Source of the DNA: an uncultured Agromyces sp.
Lineage (GTDB): Bacteria; Actinomycetota; Actinomycetes; Actinomycetales; Microbacteriaceae
Length of the DNA stretch: 64,000 nucleotides
Direction: 5' to 3'
NCBI GenBank assembly: GCA_913053875.1
Contig: CAJXGN010000004.1
Location: 186,001-250,000 of the forward strand
Shown here: positions 34,539-43,407 of the stretch, piece after piece
Position numbering within the stretch: the stretch's first letter is position 1
How the letters are laid out: each line of letters starts with the position of its first letter
Made by a program: the position numbers and the translations under genes
The notes under the pieces: model-generated
Told to the model about the DNA's origin: nothing
Database searches by the model: none
The model's input: only the letters and a program-made list of their open reading frames with translations

Positions 34539-35078
34539 ATGCCACAACACACCGCAGTCGCGACGATCACGACCAACCACGGACCCATCCAGGTCGAGCT
34601 CTACGGCAACCACGCACCGAAGACGGTGGACAACTTCGTCGGCCTCGCGACGGGCGCCAAGGAGTGGACGCACCCGGCCACCGGCCAGAAGACGACCGAC
34701 CCGCTGTACGACGGCGTCGTGTTCCACCGCATCATCCCGGGCTTCATGATCCAGGGCGGCGACCCGCTCGGCCAGGGCATCGGCGGCCCCGGCTACCAGT
34801 TCGACGACGAGATCCACCCCGAACTCGACTTCACCGAGCCGTACGTGCTCGCGATGGCCAACGCCGGCAAGCAGATGGGACGCGGCACGAACGGCTCGCA
34901 GTTCTTCATCACGGTCGGCCCGACCACCTGGCTGCAGGGCAAGCACACCATCTTCGGCAAGGTGACGGATGCCGCGAGCCAGGGTGTCGTCGACAAGCTC
35001 GCCGCCGTGCCCACCGACGGGCGCGACCGCCCGCTCGAGGACGTCGTGATCGAGACCATCTCCGTCGAAGCGGTCTGA
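34539..35078 (+). CDS. ppiA: Peptidyl-prolyl cis-trans isomerase (cyclophilin)
   Basis: 179-residue cytoplasmic cyclophilin. Catalytic-core motifs are VFHRIIPGFMIQGGDP (Arg, Phe and Gln of the active site) and GRGTNGSQFFITVGPTTWLQ, then LDGKH-like LQGKHTIFGKV. It has the actinobacterial insertion AKEWTHPATGQKTTDPLYDG. No signal peptide. Start ATG 34539; a TTGACA (34507) and a GAGAAT lying 7 bases before the ATG are promoter-like but poorly spaced. It is followed after 6 bases by the rhomboid gene, the same order as near the M. tuberculosis origin. Confidence 0.95.
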   Translation: MPQHTAVATITTNHGPIQVELYGNHAPKTVDNFVGLATGAKEWTHPATGQKTTDPLYDGVVFHRIIPGFMIQGGDPLGQGIGGPGYQFDDEIHPELDFTEPYVLAMANAGKQMGRGTNGSQFFITVGPTTWLQGKHTIFGKVTDAASQGVVDKLAAVPTDGRDRPLEDVVIETISVEAV

Positions 35079-35084
35079 TCCGAC

Positions 35085-35924
35085 GTGACCGACGCCGACC
35101 CGGGGAGCCGCTGCTACCGGCACCCCGATCGCGTGAGCTACGTGCTGTGCCAGCGCTGCGGGCGAACCATCTGCGGTGAGTGCCAGACGCAGGGCGCGGT
35201 CGGGGTGACGTGCCCGGAGTGCATGCGCGAGCAGCGCCAGCAGGCGCCGCGCGTGCGCTCGCGGGTGCTCACGCGCGCGAGCTCGGGCGCGCCGGTGGTG
35301 ACGTATACCCTCATCGGCATCACGGTCGCGGTGTTCGTGCTGCAGCTCATCCCGGGGCTCGGCATCACGAACCGCCTGTACTTCACCCCGCTCGCGATGA
35401 GTGAGATCGCGTTCGAGCCGTGGCGCATGATCACGACCATGTTCGTGCACTCGACCGGACTGATCTTCCACGTGCTGCTGAACATGTACACGCTGTGGAT
35501 CCTCGGGCAGCTCCTCGAGGGGCTGCTCGGCCGCGGGCGATTCCTCGCGCTCTACTTCATCTCGGGGTTCGCGGGTTCGGTCGGCGTGATCTGGCTGTCG
35601 AACCCGAACACGGCGGTCGTCGGGGCATCCGGTGCCATCTTCGGCCTGATGGGCGCGTTCCTCGTCATCCAGCGACGGCTCGGGGGGCAGGCGACGCAGC
35701 TGCTCATCCTCGTGGGCATCAACCTCGTCATCGGGTTCGTGCCCGGGTTCAACATCGCCTGGCAGGCGCACCTGGGCGGACTCGTCGGCGGCGCGCTGGT
35801 CGGCCTGATCTTCGTAGAGACCCGCGACCGCTCACGACGCGGCCTGCAGATCGGCCTGCTGGTCGCCCTGTCGGCGGTGCTCGTGCTGCTCAGCCTGCGG
35901 TACTTCTTCTTCCCGCTCATCTGA
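35085..35924 (+). CDS. Rhomboid family intramembrane serine protease
   Basis: 279 residues. The N-terminus is a zinc-ribbon or B-box-like segment (CYRHPDRVSYVLCQRCGR, CGECQTQGAVGVTCPECMRE) followed by at least six membrane segments. The catalytic dyad is Ser182 in GASGAIFG and His229 in AHLGGLVGG, with HVLLNMYTLWILG supplying the conserved His/Asn in the second core helix. It cleaves membrane-spanning segments of unknown substrates. Start GTG 35085, 6 bases after ppiA, so probably co-transcribed. Confidence 0.93.
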   Translation: MTDADPGSRCYRHPDRVSYVLCQRCGRTICGECQTQGAVGVTCPECMREQRQQAPRVRSRVLTRASSGAPVVTYTLIGITVAVFVLQLIPGLGITNRLYFTPLAMSEIAFEPWRMITTMFVHSTGLIFHVLLNMYTLWILGQLLEGLLGRGRFLALYFISGFAGSVGVIWLSNPNTAVVGASGAIFGLMGAFLVIQRRLGGQATQLLILVGINLVIGFVPGFNIAWQAHLGGLVGGALVGLIFVETRDRSRRGLQIGLLVALSAVLVLLSLRYFFFPLI

Positions 35925-35948
35925 GCTGCAGACGCGCACGGCCGAGAG

Positions 35949-35969
35949 TTATCCACAGGCTTCTCCACA
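35949..35969 (+). promoter_or_regulatory. DnaA-box pair between the rhomboid gene and crgA
   Basis: TTATCCACA (35949-35957) is a perfect DnaA box; TTCTCCACA (35961-35969), same orientation with start-to-start distance 12 bases, has one mismatch. They lie in the gap between convergent genes about 13 kb right of oriC. Confidence 0.6.
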
Positions 35970-36035
35970 TCTGGGGAGAGTTACAGGGGTGTAATTGTCG
36001 CCCTTAAGGGGGACGCGGCCGGGTCGGCCCAGAGA

Positions 36036-36068
36036 AGCGGGGCGGATGCTCGTCGCATCCGCCCCGCT
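36036..36068. terminator. Terminator between the convergent rhomboid and crgA genes
   Basis: Perfect 14-bp stem AGCGGGGCGGATGC / GCATCCGCCCCGCT with a 5-base loop. Each arm contains CGGATGC. Confidence 0.75.
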
Positions 36069-36092
36069 CTTCGAGTTCGTGTCCCGCCGCCG

Positions 36093-36332
36093 CTATCGCC
36101 AGCGGGTGGTCATGAGGAAGCCGATGAAGGCGATGCCGAACCCGACGAGGATGTTCCACGAGCCGAGGTCGGGCACCGGCCACTGACCCTGGCTCACGTA
36201 GAAGACGATGATCCACGCGAGGCCGACGAGCATGAAGCCGAACATGACCGGCTTGAACCACACCGGGTTCGGGGTCTCGTCGGAGTTGGTCTGCTCGACG
36301 CGCTCGGGCTTCGAGGAGTTCGCACGTGCCAT
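36093..36332 (-). CDS. crgA: Cell division protein CrgA
   Basis: 79 residues with a short hydrophilic N-terminus (MARANSSKPERVEQTNSDET), the PNPVWFKPVMFGFMLVG start of membrane segment one, and the second segment LVGFGIAFIGFLMTTRWR. CrgA is an actinobacterial divisome protein that interacts with FtsZ and penicillin-binding proteins. On the minus strand TAGAAT lies exactly 7 bases before the ATG at 36332, so a leaderless transcript is likely. It diverges from the trpG-type gene 60 bases away. Confidence 0.95.
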   Translation of the reverse strand: MARANSSKPERVEQTNSDETPNPVWFKPVMFGFMLVGLAWIIVFYVSQGQWPVPDLGSWNILVGFGIAFIGFLMTTRWR

Positions 36333-36339
36333 GCGCCCG

Positions 36340-36345
36340 ATTCTA
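36340..36345 (-). promoter_or_regulatory. Candidate -10 box of crgA (leaderless)
   Basis: TAGAAT on the minus strand, then 7 bases, then the crgA ATG. Confidence 0.5.
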
Positions 36346-36380
36346 CCGTGCACGCGCGTTCGGTCGGAATCGAATGGGGG

Positions 36381-36386
36381 TAGGGT
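36381..36386 (+). promoter_or_regulatory. Candidate -10 box of the trpG-type gene (leaderless)
   Basis: TAGGGT followed by 6 bases and GTG 36393. Confidence 0.45.
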
Positions 36387-36392
36387 GATCCG

Positions 36393-37031
36393 GTGACGCG
36401 AGTGCTGGTGATCGACAACTACGACAGCTTCGTCTACACGCTGAACGGCTACCTGCAGGAGCTCGGAGCGGAGACCGTCGTGGTGCGCAACGACGACATC
36501 CCCGAGGGGGAGCTCGGTGCGCGCATGGCCGAGTTCGACGCCGTGCTGGTGTCGCCCGGTCCGGGCAAGCCCGCCGATGCCGGTGCCTCCATCCCCGCCG
36601 TCGAGGAGGCGCTCGGCACTGGCCAGCCGTTGCTCGGCGTCTGCCTCGGACACCAGGCCATCGCGGAGGCGTTCGGCGGCGTGGTCACGAACGCCGAGGA
36701 GCTCATGCACGGCAAGACCTCGTCGATCGTGCACGACGACAGCCCGTTCTACGACGGCGTGCCGCAGCGGTTCACCGCGACCCGCTACCACTCGCTCGCC
36801 GTGGTCGACGGCACGATCCCCGACGACCTGGTCGTCACCTCGCGCACCGAGGGTGGCGTGATCATGGGCCTCCGCCACGCGAGCGCCCCGATCTTCGGCG
36901 TGCAGTTCCACCCCGAGTCGGTGCTCACCGAGGGCGGCTACCGCATGCTCGGCAACTGGCTCGAGTCGGCCGGCCTGAAGGGCGCAGCCGAGCGCGCCGT
37001 GGGCATGAGCCCGCACATGAAGTCGGCCTGA
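36393..37031 (+). CDS. Class I glutamine amidotransferase, TrpG/PabA type
   Basis: 212 residues. VLVIDNYDSFVYTLNGYL is the family N-terminus, SPGPGKPADAG the oxyanion region, GVCLGHQAIAEAFGG holds the nucleophile Cys, and FGVQFHPESVLTEGG holds the His and Glu of the triad. It releases ammonia from glutamine for anthranilate or 4-amino-4-deoxychorismate synthesis. The synthase partner is not in the window, so TrpG and PabA cannot be told apart. M. tuberculosis has trpG at the same place between crgA and pknB. The GTG start has TAGGGT 6 bases upstream. Confidence 0.92.
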   Translation: MTRVLVIDNYDSFVYTLNGYLQELGAETVVVRNDDIPEGELGARMAEFDAVLVSPGPGKPADAGASIPAVEEALGTGQPLLGVCLGHQAIAEAFGGVVTNAEELMHGKTSSIVHDDSPFYDGVPQRFTATRYHSLAVVDGTIPDDLVVTSRTEGGVIMGLRHASAPIFGVQFHPESVLTEGGYRMLGNWLESAGLKGAAERAVGMSPHMKSA

Positions 37032-37054
37032 GCCGGGTGCACGTCGGGTGACGG

Positions 37055-37082
37055 CGAGCGGATGCCTCGCGGCATCCGCTCG
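37055..37082. terminator. Terminator between the convergent trpG-type and pknB genes
   Basis: Perfect 12-bp stem CGAGCGGATGCC / GGCATCCGCTCG with loop TCGC. Each arm contains CGGATGC. Confidence 0.8.
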
Positions 37083-37087
37083 ATCGA

Positions 37088-38830
37088 TCAGCCGTCGTCG
37101 CCGTCGTTCCCGCCGCCGTCGTTCGACCCGCCGGCGCAGTACCGGAGCGTGACGTCGGACTTCTGCGGCACGTCGCCCGGGGGCAGCGACTGCTGCACCA
37201 CCGGATCGTTCGGCTGCGCCGGGCACGAGCTGTCGGGCTGCGGCACCGGGTTCAGCTGGAGCGTGCTGCCGCGCAGCAGCGAGCTCGCGGTCGACAGCGG
37301 CTGGCCCGTGAGGTCGGGGAGCGTGACGAGCCCGCTCGAGACGCGGAAGTTGACCGTCGAGCCGACCGTCACCGAGCTGCCGCCCGCAGGGTCGGTCGCG
37401 AGCACGATGTCGGCGGGGACCGTCGGCGAGTTCTCGCGCGTCTCGCTGCCGGCGGTGAGGCCCCGGCTCTCGAGCGCCTCCTTCGCCTGGTCGAGGGTCT
37501 GGTTGCGCAGGTCGGGGATGTCGACGACCTCGCGACCCGTGGAGACGTAGACGCGCACGACCACCTGGCCGGGTTCGACGATGGTGCCGGCCTCGGGATC
37601 GGAGCGGATGACCTGCCCCTCGGGGACGGCGTCGCTGGTCTCGGTGAGCTGCGTCGCCTGGAGGTCGAGGTCCTGCAGCACGCCCGTCGCCTCCTCGTAC
37701 GACATGCCCTGCAGGGCGGGGATCTCGCGAGCGCTCGAGGGGATGTCGTCGGTCGGCGTCAGGTTGAACGCCCAGTACATGACGGCGAGCACCGTCACGA
37801 CCACGGCGACGACGCCCGCCCAGATCCAGAGCGCCGGTGGGCGCCGCTGGGTGCGATCCATCGTCTCGTCCTCGGTGAGCTGGCGCAGCGCCAGCTCCGA
37901 GCTGGAGAGCGAGGTCGACGGAGCGCCGAACAGCAGCTCGGTCTCGTCCGGCTGCCGGTGGACCGGCACGCGACCGGACGCGGCCACGTCGACGTCGGAG
38001 CGGAAGTCGGCCGCGGTCTGGTACCGCTGCGAGCGGTCCTTGCCGAGCGCGTGCAGCACGACCGTGTCGAACGCCGGCGAGACCCGCGGGTTGATGACGC
38101 TCGGCTTGACCGGCCGCTCGCTGACGTGCTGGTATGCGACCGCGACCGGCGTCTCGCCGCGGAACGGGGGACGCCCCGTGAGCATCTCGAACAGCACCAC
38201 GCCGGTCGAGTAGAGGTCGGTGCGGGCATCCACCGTCTCGCCCTTCGCCTGCTCCGGCGAGAAGTACGAGGCGGTGCCGAGGATCGCGGTGGTCTGGGCC
38301 ACGGTCGTCGAGGAGTCGGAGATCGCGCGCGCGATGCCGAAGTCCATCACCTTCACCTGGCCGGCCGAGGTGATCATGATGTTGCCGGGCTTGATGTCGC
38401 GGTGCACGACGCCCGCGCGGTGCGAGTACTCGAGCGCCGTGAGCACGCCGTCGATGATGCGCGCGGCCTCGGCCGGCTCGAGCGGACCCTCGCGGATGAT
38501 GTCGCGCAGCAGGCGGCCCTCGACCCGCTCCATCACGATGAACGGCAGCTGCACCTCGTGACCGGAGCCGTCGAGCACGGTCTCCTCACCGGCGTCGAAG
38601 ACCCGCACGATGGTCGGGTGCGCCATGCGCGCGGCCGACTGCGCCTCCTGGCGGAAGCGGGTGCGGAACGCCGGATCGGTGGCGAGCGACGACTTCAGCA
38701 GCTTGATGGCGACGCTGCGGCCCAGGCGCGTGTCGGTGCCGGCGTGCACGTCGGACATGCCGCCGCGACCGATGAGTTCGCCGACGCGGTAGCGACCGGC
38801 CAGGAGCCGGCCGTTATCGGTCACGTGCAC
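37088..38830 (-). CDS. pknB: Serine/threonine protein kinase PknB with PASTA domains
   Basis: 580 residues. The kinase domain at about 10-275 has the glycine loop LIGRGGMSDVHAG, VAIKLL, the catalytic HRDIKPGNIMI, MDFGIARAI and GTASYFSPEQA. A membrane segment lies near 345 (IWAGVVAVVVTVLAVMYW). Three PASTA repeats outside the cell (from about 365, 435 and 500) can sense muropeptides or lipid II. The extracellular end is Asn/Gly/Asp-rich. PknB controls peptidoglycan synthesis and division. GTG start with GGAGGAG 6 bases upstream. Last gene of the fhaA-to-pknB operon. Confidence 0.95.
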   Translation of the reverse strand: MHVTDNGRLLAGRYRVGELIGRGGMSDVHAGTDTRLGRSVAIKLLKSSLATDPAFRTRFRQEAQSAARMAHPTIVRVFDAGEETVLDGSGHEVQLPFIVMERVEGRLLRDIIREGPLEPAEAARIIDGVLTALEYSHRAGVVHRDIKPGNIMITSAGQVKVMDFGIARAISDSSTTVAQTTAILGTASYFSPEQAKGETVDARTDLYSTGVVLFEMLTGRPPFRGETPVAVAYQHVSERPVKPSVINPRVSPAFDTVVLHALGKDRSQRYQTAADFRSDVDVAASGRVPVHRQPDETELLFGAPSTSLSSSELALRQLTEDETMDRTQRRPPALWIWAGVVAVVVTVLAVMYWAFNLTPTDDIPSSAREIPALQGMSYEEATGVLQDLDLQATQLTETSDAVPEGQVIRSDPEAGTIVEPGQVVVRVYVSTGREVVDIPDLRNQTLDQAKEALESRGLTAGSETRENSPTVPADIVLATDPAGGSSVTVGSTVNFRVSSGLVTLPDLTGQPLSTASSLLRGSTLQLNPVPQPDSSCPAQPNDPVVQQSLPPGDVPQKSDVTLRYCAGGSNDGGGNDGDDG

Positions 38831-38852
38831 TCGTCTCTCCTCCGGCGTCCGA

Positions 38853-40550
38853 TCAGGGGGCGGGCGTCGAGGTCGCGGCCTGGACCGTCACCTGCGCGGG
38901 CGGCGAGAACGGCGAGTCGAGCGGACCGCAGAAGTAGCGGTACGTGACCTCGAAGTCGCCGGTGCCGGCCCGAACCGTGGCCGACGTGGTGCTCGCGCCC
39001 ACGACCGCGTTGTTCGGGATCGATGCGTCGCCCGTGACCGCGACCTCGTAGCCGGTCAGCGTCTGGCCGGCGGGGCAGTTCTGCCCCGGCCAGCTGACCT
39101 GCACGTCGGTGTTCGGCGGGGTGGTGGCGGGGTTCACCGTCGGCGCGGACGACGGTGCGGACGGCGCGACCGGGTCGGCGTAGTAGGTGATCGTGATCTG
39201 CGAGCCCTGCTCGACCGGGCCGGTGGGGTTCACCGCGTAGACGGTGCCCGCATCCGCCGGATCGGTCGCCGCGTTGCCCTCGACCGCGTTGACCGACATG
39301 CCGAGTGCCTCGAGGCCCGTGCGGGCGTTGTCGACCGACAGGCCGAGGTAGTCGTCCTGGTTGATCTGCACCGTGGAATCGGTGGGCGTCGGCGTCGGGG
39401 TGTCGGAGGTCGGCGGCGGCGAGCTCGGCGGTGCGCTCGTCGACGTGCTGGGTGGTGCCTGCGCCGAGCCGTTGTTGAGGGCCAGCGCGATGATCGTGCC
39501 GATGAGCACGATCGCGAGGATCGCGATGAGCACGATCAGCGGCCACGTCCACGGGCTGCGCTTCTTCTCCTCCTCGGCGGGTGCCTCCTCGCCGTCGGTC
39601 GGCGTGCCGCCCGAGGCCATGAGCACGGTCGTCGCCGCGGTGTCGCCGCTGCGCGGCATCATCATCGTGGCTGCGGCAGCCGCGCCGGCGGCGCCGAGGA
39701 TGGCGGGCACCGACGCGGCGGCGCCCTGCACGTCGCCGCGACGCAGAGCGGTCGCGGCGCGCGAGAGGTGGGCGGCCGACTGCGGGCGGTCGGCCGGGTT
39801 CTTCGCGATGCAGGCGTAGACAAGGTTGCGGACCGGCTCGGAGACCGTCGCGGGCAGGTCGGGCGGCGTCTCGTTGATCTGCGCCATCGCGATGGCCACC
39901 TGCGACTCGCCAGTGAACGGGCGGCGGCCGGCGAGCGCCTCGTAGGCGACGATGCCGAGCGAGTAGATGTCGGTGGTGGGGGACGCGGGGTGACCGGAGG
40001 CCTGCTCGGGGGAGAGGTACTGCACCGTGCCCATGACCTGGCCGGTCGCGGTGAGCGGCACCTGGTCGGCGATGCGGGCGATGCCGAAGTCGGTGATCTT
40101 GACGCGCCCGTCGGGCGTGATGAGGAGGTTGCCGGGCTTGATGTCGCGGTGCACGAGGCCGGCGGCGTGTGCCGCGTGCAGTGCCGACGCGGTCTGCGCG
40201 ACGATGTCGAGCACCTTGTCGGTCGAGAGCACGTGCTCGCGCTCGAGGATCGTGGAGAGCGCCTCGCCGGGCACGAGCTCCATCACGAGGAAGGCGCTGC
40301 CCTCCTCCTCGCCGTAGTCGAAGACGTTCGCGATGCCCTCGTGGTTGACGAGCGCCGCGTGCCGCGCCTCGGCGCGGAACCGCTCGAGGAAGCCGGGGTC
40401 GCCGAGGTACTCGTCCTTCAGGATCTTGATCGCGACCTGACGGCCGATCACGAGATCGGTCGCCTGCCAGACCTCGCCCATGCCGCCGATGGCGATCCTG
40501 GACTGGAGTTCGTAGCGCCCACCAAAGGTGAGCCCAGCGCTCGGTCTCAT
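38853..40550 (-). CDS. pknA: Serine/threonine protein kinase PknA-like
   Basis: 565 residues. The kinase domain at about 10-270 shows RIAIGGMGEVWQATD, VAIKILKDEY, LVHRDIKPGNLLI, TDFGIARIAD and GTVQYLSPEQA. An Ala/Met-rich juxtamembrane linker, one membrane segment near 340 (WPLIVLIAILAIVLIGTIIA), and an extracellular region with a Ser/Thr/Pro stretch, one PASTA-like repeat (DYLGLSVDNARTGLEALGM) and a C-terminal beta-rich part follow. The last part distinguishes it from the shorter mycobacterial PknA. The ATG overlaps the pbpA stop by 4 bases. Confidence 0.93.
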   Translation of the reverse strand: MRPSAGLTFGGRYELQSRIAIGGMGEVWQATDLVIGRQVAIKILKDEYLGDPGFLERFRAEARHAALVNHEGIANVFDYGEEEGSAFLVMELVPGEALSTILEREHVLSTDKVLDIVAQTASALHAAHAAGLVHRDIKPGNLLITPDGRVKITDFGIARIADQVPLTATGQVMGTVQYLSPEQASGHPASPTTDIYSLGIVAYEALAGRRPFTGESQVAIAMAQINETPPDLPATVSEPVRNLVYACIAKNPADRPQSAAHLSRAATALRRGDVQGAAASVPAILGAAGAAAAATMMMPRSGDTAATTVLMASGGTPTDGEEAPAEEEKKRSPWTWPLIVLIAILAIVLIGTIIALALNNGSAQAPPSTSTSAPPSSPPPTSDTPTPTPTDSTVQINQDDYLGLSVDNARTGLEALGMSVNAVEGNAATDPADAGTVYAVNPTGPVEQGSQITITYYADPVAPSAPSSAPTVNPATTPPNTDVQVSWPGQNCPAGQTLTGYEVAVTGDASIPNNAVVGASTTSATVRAGTGDFEVTYRYFCGPLDSPFSPPAQVTVQAATSTPAP

Positions 40551-42001
40551 TCGTTCAGCACCGCCTCTAGTACCTGCTTCGCGATGGGTGCGGCGATGAG
40601 GTTGCCGAACCCACTCTGTCCCAATCCCCCTCCGTCTTCTACCAGCACCGTGATCGCATACTGAGGGTTGTCAGCAGGGGCGAATCCGGTGAACCAGAGG
40701 GTGTACGGGTCGTCCGTGCCGTTCTGGGCTGTGCCCGTCTTCCCCGCCACGCTGACGCCGTCTATTCTTGCATTACTCGCCGCGCCGCTCTCGACGCCGG
40801 AGATCATGATGTCAGTAAGTTGGCGCGCGGTCTGCTGGCTGACCGCCCGGCCGAGTTCCATCCGCTCGAACGACTCGAGCGGGCTCAGGTCGGGTGCGAT
40901 GACCGCGTCGACGACGTTCGGCCGCATGACGATGCCGCCGTTCGCGATGCCGGCCGAGACCATGGCCATCTGCAGCGGCGTCGCCCGCACCTCGTACTGG
41001 CCGAACGCGCTGAGCGCGGTCTGCGCGTCGTCGAGGCCGCGGGGGTAGACGCTCGCCTCCGACTCCATCGGGATGGCGTGGGTCACGTTGAACCCGAACC
41101 GCTCGGCCTGCTCGCGGATCGCGGTGTCGCCCAGCTCGATGCCGAGCTCGGCGAACGGGATGTTGCAGGAGAGCCGGATGGCGTCGGCGATCGTGACCTC
41201 CTCACCGCCGCCGCATCGGCCGCCGCCGGCGTTGGTGACCACCGACGTCGACCCCGGCAGCGTGAACGACCCCGGGTTCGGCAGGGTGGACTCGGGCGTG
41301 TACTCGCCCGACTCGAACGCGGCCGCCGCGACCACCAGCTTGAAGACCGAGCCCGGCGGGTTCATGTCGCCGCCGATCGCGCGGTTGAACAGCGGGTCCT
41401 GCGGGTCGGCGAGCAGCGCGTCGAAGGTCTGCTGCACCTCCGCGCCGTTGTGCACGACCATCGAGTTCGGGTCGAACGACGGCTTCGAGACCATCGCGAT
41501 GATCTTGCCGGTCGCGGGCTCGGTGACGATGACGGCACCCTGCAGGTCGCCGAGCGCATCCCACGCGGCCTGCTGGGCGACCGGGTCGATCGTGACGTCG
41601 ACGGATGCCCCCTGCGGGTCCTGCCCCGTGATCAGGCGGTTCACCGAGTCGAAGAACTGCGAGCTCGACTGCCCGCTCAGGTACTCGTTCATCGCGCGTT
41701 CGATGCCGGTGGCCTCGCCGTTGACCGGGATGTAGCCGGTCACCGGCGCGTAGAGCGGGCCCTCGGTGTAGACGCGCTGGAACTTGTAGTTGTCGCCCGA
41801 CGGCTCCGAGTAGGCGATCGGGGCGCCGTCGACGAGGATCGGCCCGCGCTCGACCGAGTACGACTCGTAGAGCGTGCGGGAGTTGCGCGGATCGGCGTTC
41901 AGCGCGTCGGCCGCGAAGTACTGGATCACGGTCGTGGACACGAGCAGCGTGCCGACCATGAGCAGGGTCAGGATCGAGACCCGCTTGAGTTCCCGGTTCA
42001 T
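40547..42001 (-). CDS. pbpA: Penicillin-binding protein 2 (class B transpeptidase)
   Basis: 484 residues. A single N-terminal membrane anchor (SILTLLMVGTLLVSTTVIQY) is followed by the dimerisation region and the transpeptidase domain with the catalytic SVFK (Ser218), SCN (278-280) and KTG (421-423). It cross-links peptidoglycan with the SEDS protein encoded just upstream. The start overlaps the rodA stop (ATGA), and the 3' end overlaps pknA by 4 bases, so enzyme and regulatory kinases are tightly coupled. Confidence 0.95.
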   Translation of the reverse strand: MNRELKRVSILTLLMVGTLLVSTTVIQYFAADALNADPRNSRTLYESYSVERGPILVDGAPIAYSEPSGDNYKFQRVYTEGPLYAPVTGYIPVNGEATGIERAMNEYLSGQSSSQFFDSVNRLITGQDPQGASVDVTIDPVAQQAAWDALGDLQGAVIVTEPATGKIIAMVSKPSFDPNSMVVHNGAEVQQTFDALLADPQDPLFNRAIGGDMNPPGSVFKLVVAAAAFESGEYTPESTLPNPGSFTLPGSTSVVTNAGGGRCGGGEEVTIADAIRLSCNIPFAELGIELGDTAIREQAERFGFNVTHAIPMESEASVYPRGLDDAQTALSAFGQYEVRATPLQMAMVSAGIANGGIVMRPNVVDAVIAPDLSPLESFERMELGRAVSQQTARQLTDIMISGVESGAASNARIDGVSVAGKTGTAQNGTDDPYTLWFTGFAPADNPQYAITVLVEDGGGLGQSGFGNLIAAPIAKQVLEAVLNE

Positions 42002-43407
42002 CCGTCGATCACCAGCCTCGGGTGGTTGCGCACCGTGTCGGAGAGCCGCAGCAGCAGCGCCACGATGATCCAGTTCGCCACGAGCGACGAACCACCGGCC
42101 GCGAGGAACGGCGTTGTCAGGCCGGTGAGCGGGATCACCCGCGTCACGCCGCCGACCACGATGAAGACCTGGAGGGCGACGACGAACGCGAGGCCGACGC
42201 CGAGCAGCTTGCCGAAGTCGTCCTGCCCCGCGAAGCCGATGCGGAAGCCGCGCGCGACGAGCAGCGCGTACAGCATGAAGATGGCGAACAGGCCGGCGAG
42301 CCCCAGCTCCTCGCCGAGGCTGGCGATGATGTAGTCGCTCTGCGGCACGGGCGTGATGTCGGGCCGGCCCTGGCCGAGGCCGGTGCCGATGAGGCCGCCG
42401 TTCGCCAGCCCGAACAGGCCCTGCACGAGCTGGAAGCTGCCGCCGACGGCGTCGTAGATGTCCTGGTCGAACGCGTTCAGCCAGTTGTCGAAGCGCGCGT
42501 TGACGTAGCCGAGCGTCTGGCTCGCCACGATCGCGCCGGCGAAGAAGAGGCCGAGGCCGAGGAGCACCCAGGACAGGCGACTGGTCGCGACGTAGAGCAT
42601 CACGAGGAACAGGCCGAAGTACAGCAGTGCGGTACCGAGGTCGCGCTGGAAGACGATGACCGACATCGACAGGGCCCAGACCACGAGCAGCGGCCCGAGG
42701 TCGCGGGCCCGCGGGAACCGCATGCCGAGGAACTTCGTGCCCACCATCGACAGGCTGTCGCGGTTGCGCACCAGGTACCCGGCGAAGAACACGGCCAGCG
42801 CGATCTTCGCGATCTCACCGGGCTGGAAGGTGGCGATGTCGCCGATGCCGATCCACACCCGTGCGCCGTTGATCTCGCGGCCGAGCCCCGGCACCAGCGG
42901 CAGCAGCAGGAGCAGCACCGCGACGAGGCCCGAGAGGTACGTGTACTTGAACAGCACGCGGTGGTTGCGCACGATCAGGATGACCGCGATCGCGGCGACG
43001 ATGGCGATGGCGGACCACGCGATCTGGCGCACCGCGGCGCTGTCCCACCCCGCGTCGCCGAAGGCGATGTCGATGCGGTAGATCTCGGCGATGCCGATGC
43101 CGTTGAGCACGGTGGCGATCGGCAGCAGGAAGGGGTCGGCGTCGCGCGCCACGAAGCGCATGGCCACGTGCAGGCCGATCACGAGCACCGAGAGGCCCAC
43201 GCCGAGCAGGATGAGCTGCGTGTCGACCGCGCCAAGCGCGCCCAGCTGCACGAGCACGATCGCGCCCGCGTTGATGCCGCACGCGACCAGCAGCAGCGCG
43301 AGCTCGATGTTGCGCAGCTTCTGCGGGAGGTGGATGCGTCGCACGCCCGACGTCGGCGGGCCGCCGGTCGGCGGGACCGCGGCGGTGGTGCCTGCCCGGT
43401 TACTCAA
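41998..43407 (-). CDS. rodA: SEDS-family glycosyltransferase RodA/FtsW
   Basis: 469 residues with 12-13 membrane segments. SEDS motifs include INGARVWIGIGDIATFQPGE, KIALAVFFAGYLVRNRD, VFQRDLGTALLYFGLFLVM and DYIIASLGEELGLAG. It polymerises glycan strands with the class B PBP next to it. The start is a TTG (43407) with GGAGGAG 5 bases upstream, overlapping the pstP stop by 8 bases. RodA rather than FtsW is inferred from the fhaA-fhaB-pstP-rodA-pbpA-pknA-pknB order. Confidence 0.94.
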   Translation of the reverse strand: MSNRAGTTAAVPPTGGPPTSGVRRIHLPQKLRNIELALLLVACGINAGAIVLVQLGALGAVDTQLILLGVGLSVLVIGLHVAMRFVARDADPFLLPIATVLNGIGIAEIYRIDIAFGDAGWDSAAVRQIAWSAIAIVAAIAVILIVRNHRVLFKYTYLSGLVAVLLLLLPLVPGLGREINGARVWIGIGDIATFQPGEIAKIALAVFFAGYLVRNRDSLSMVGTKFLGMRFPRARDLGPLLVVWALSMSVIVFQRDLGTALLYFGLFLVMLYVATSRLSWVLLGLGLFFAGAIVASQTLGYVNARFDNWLNAFDQDIYDAVGGSFQLVQGLFGLANGGLIGTGLGQGRPDITPVPQSDYIIASLGEELGLAGLFAIFMLYALLVARGFRIGFAGQDDFGKLLGVGLAFVVALQVFIVVGGVTRVIPLTGLTTPFLAAGGSSLVANWIIVALLLRLSDTVRNHPRLVIDG

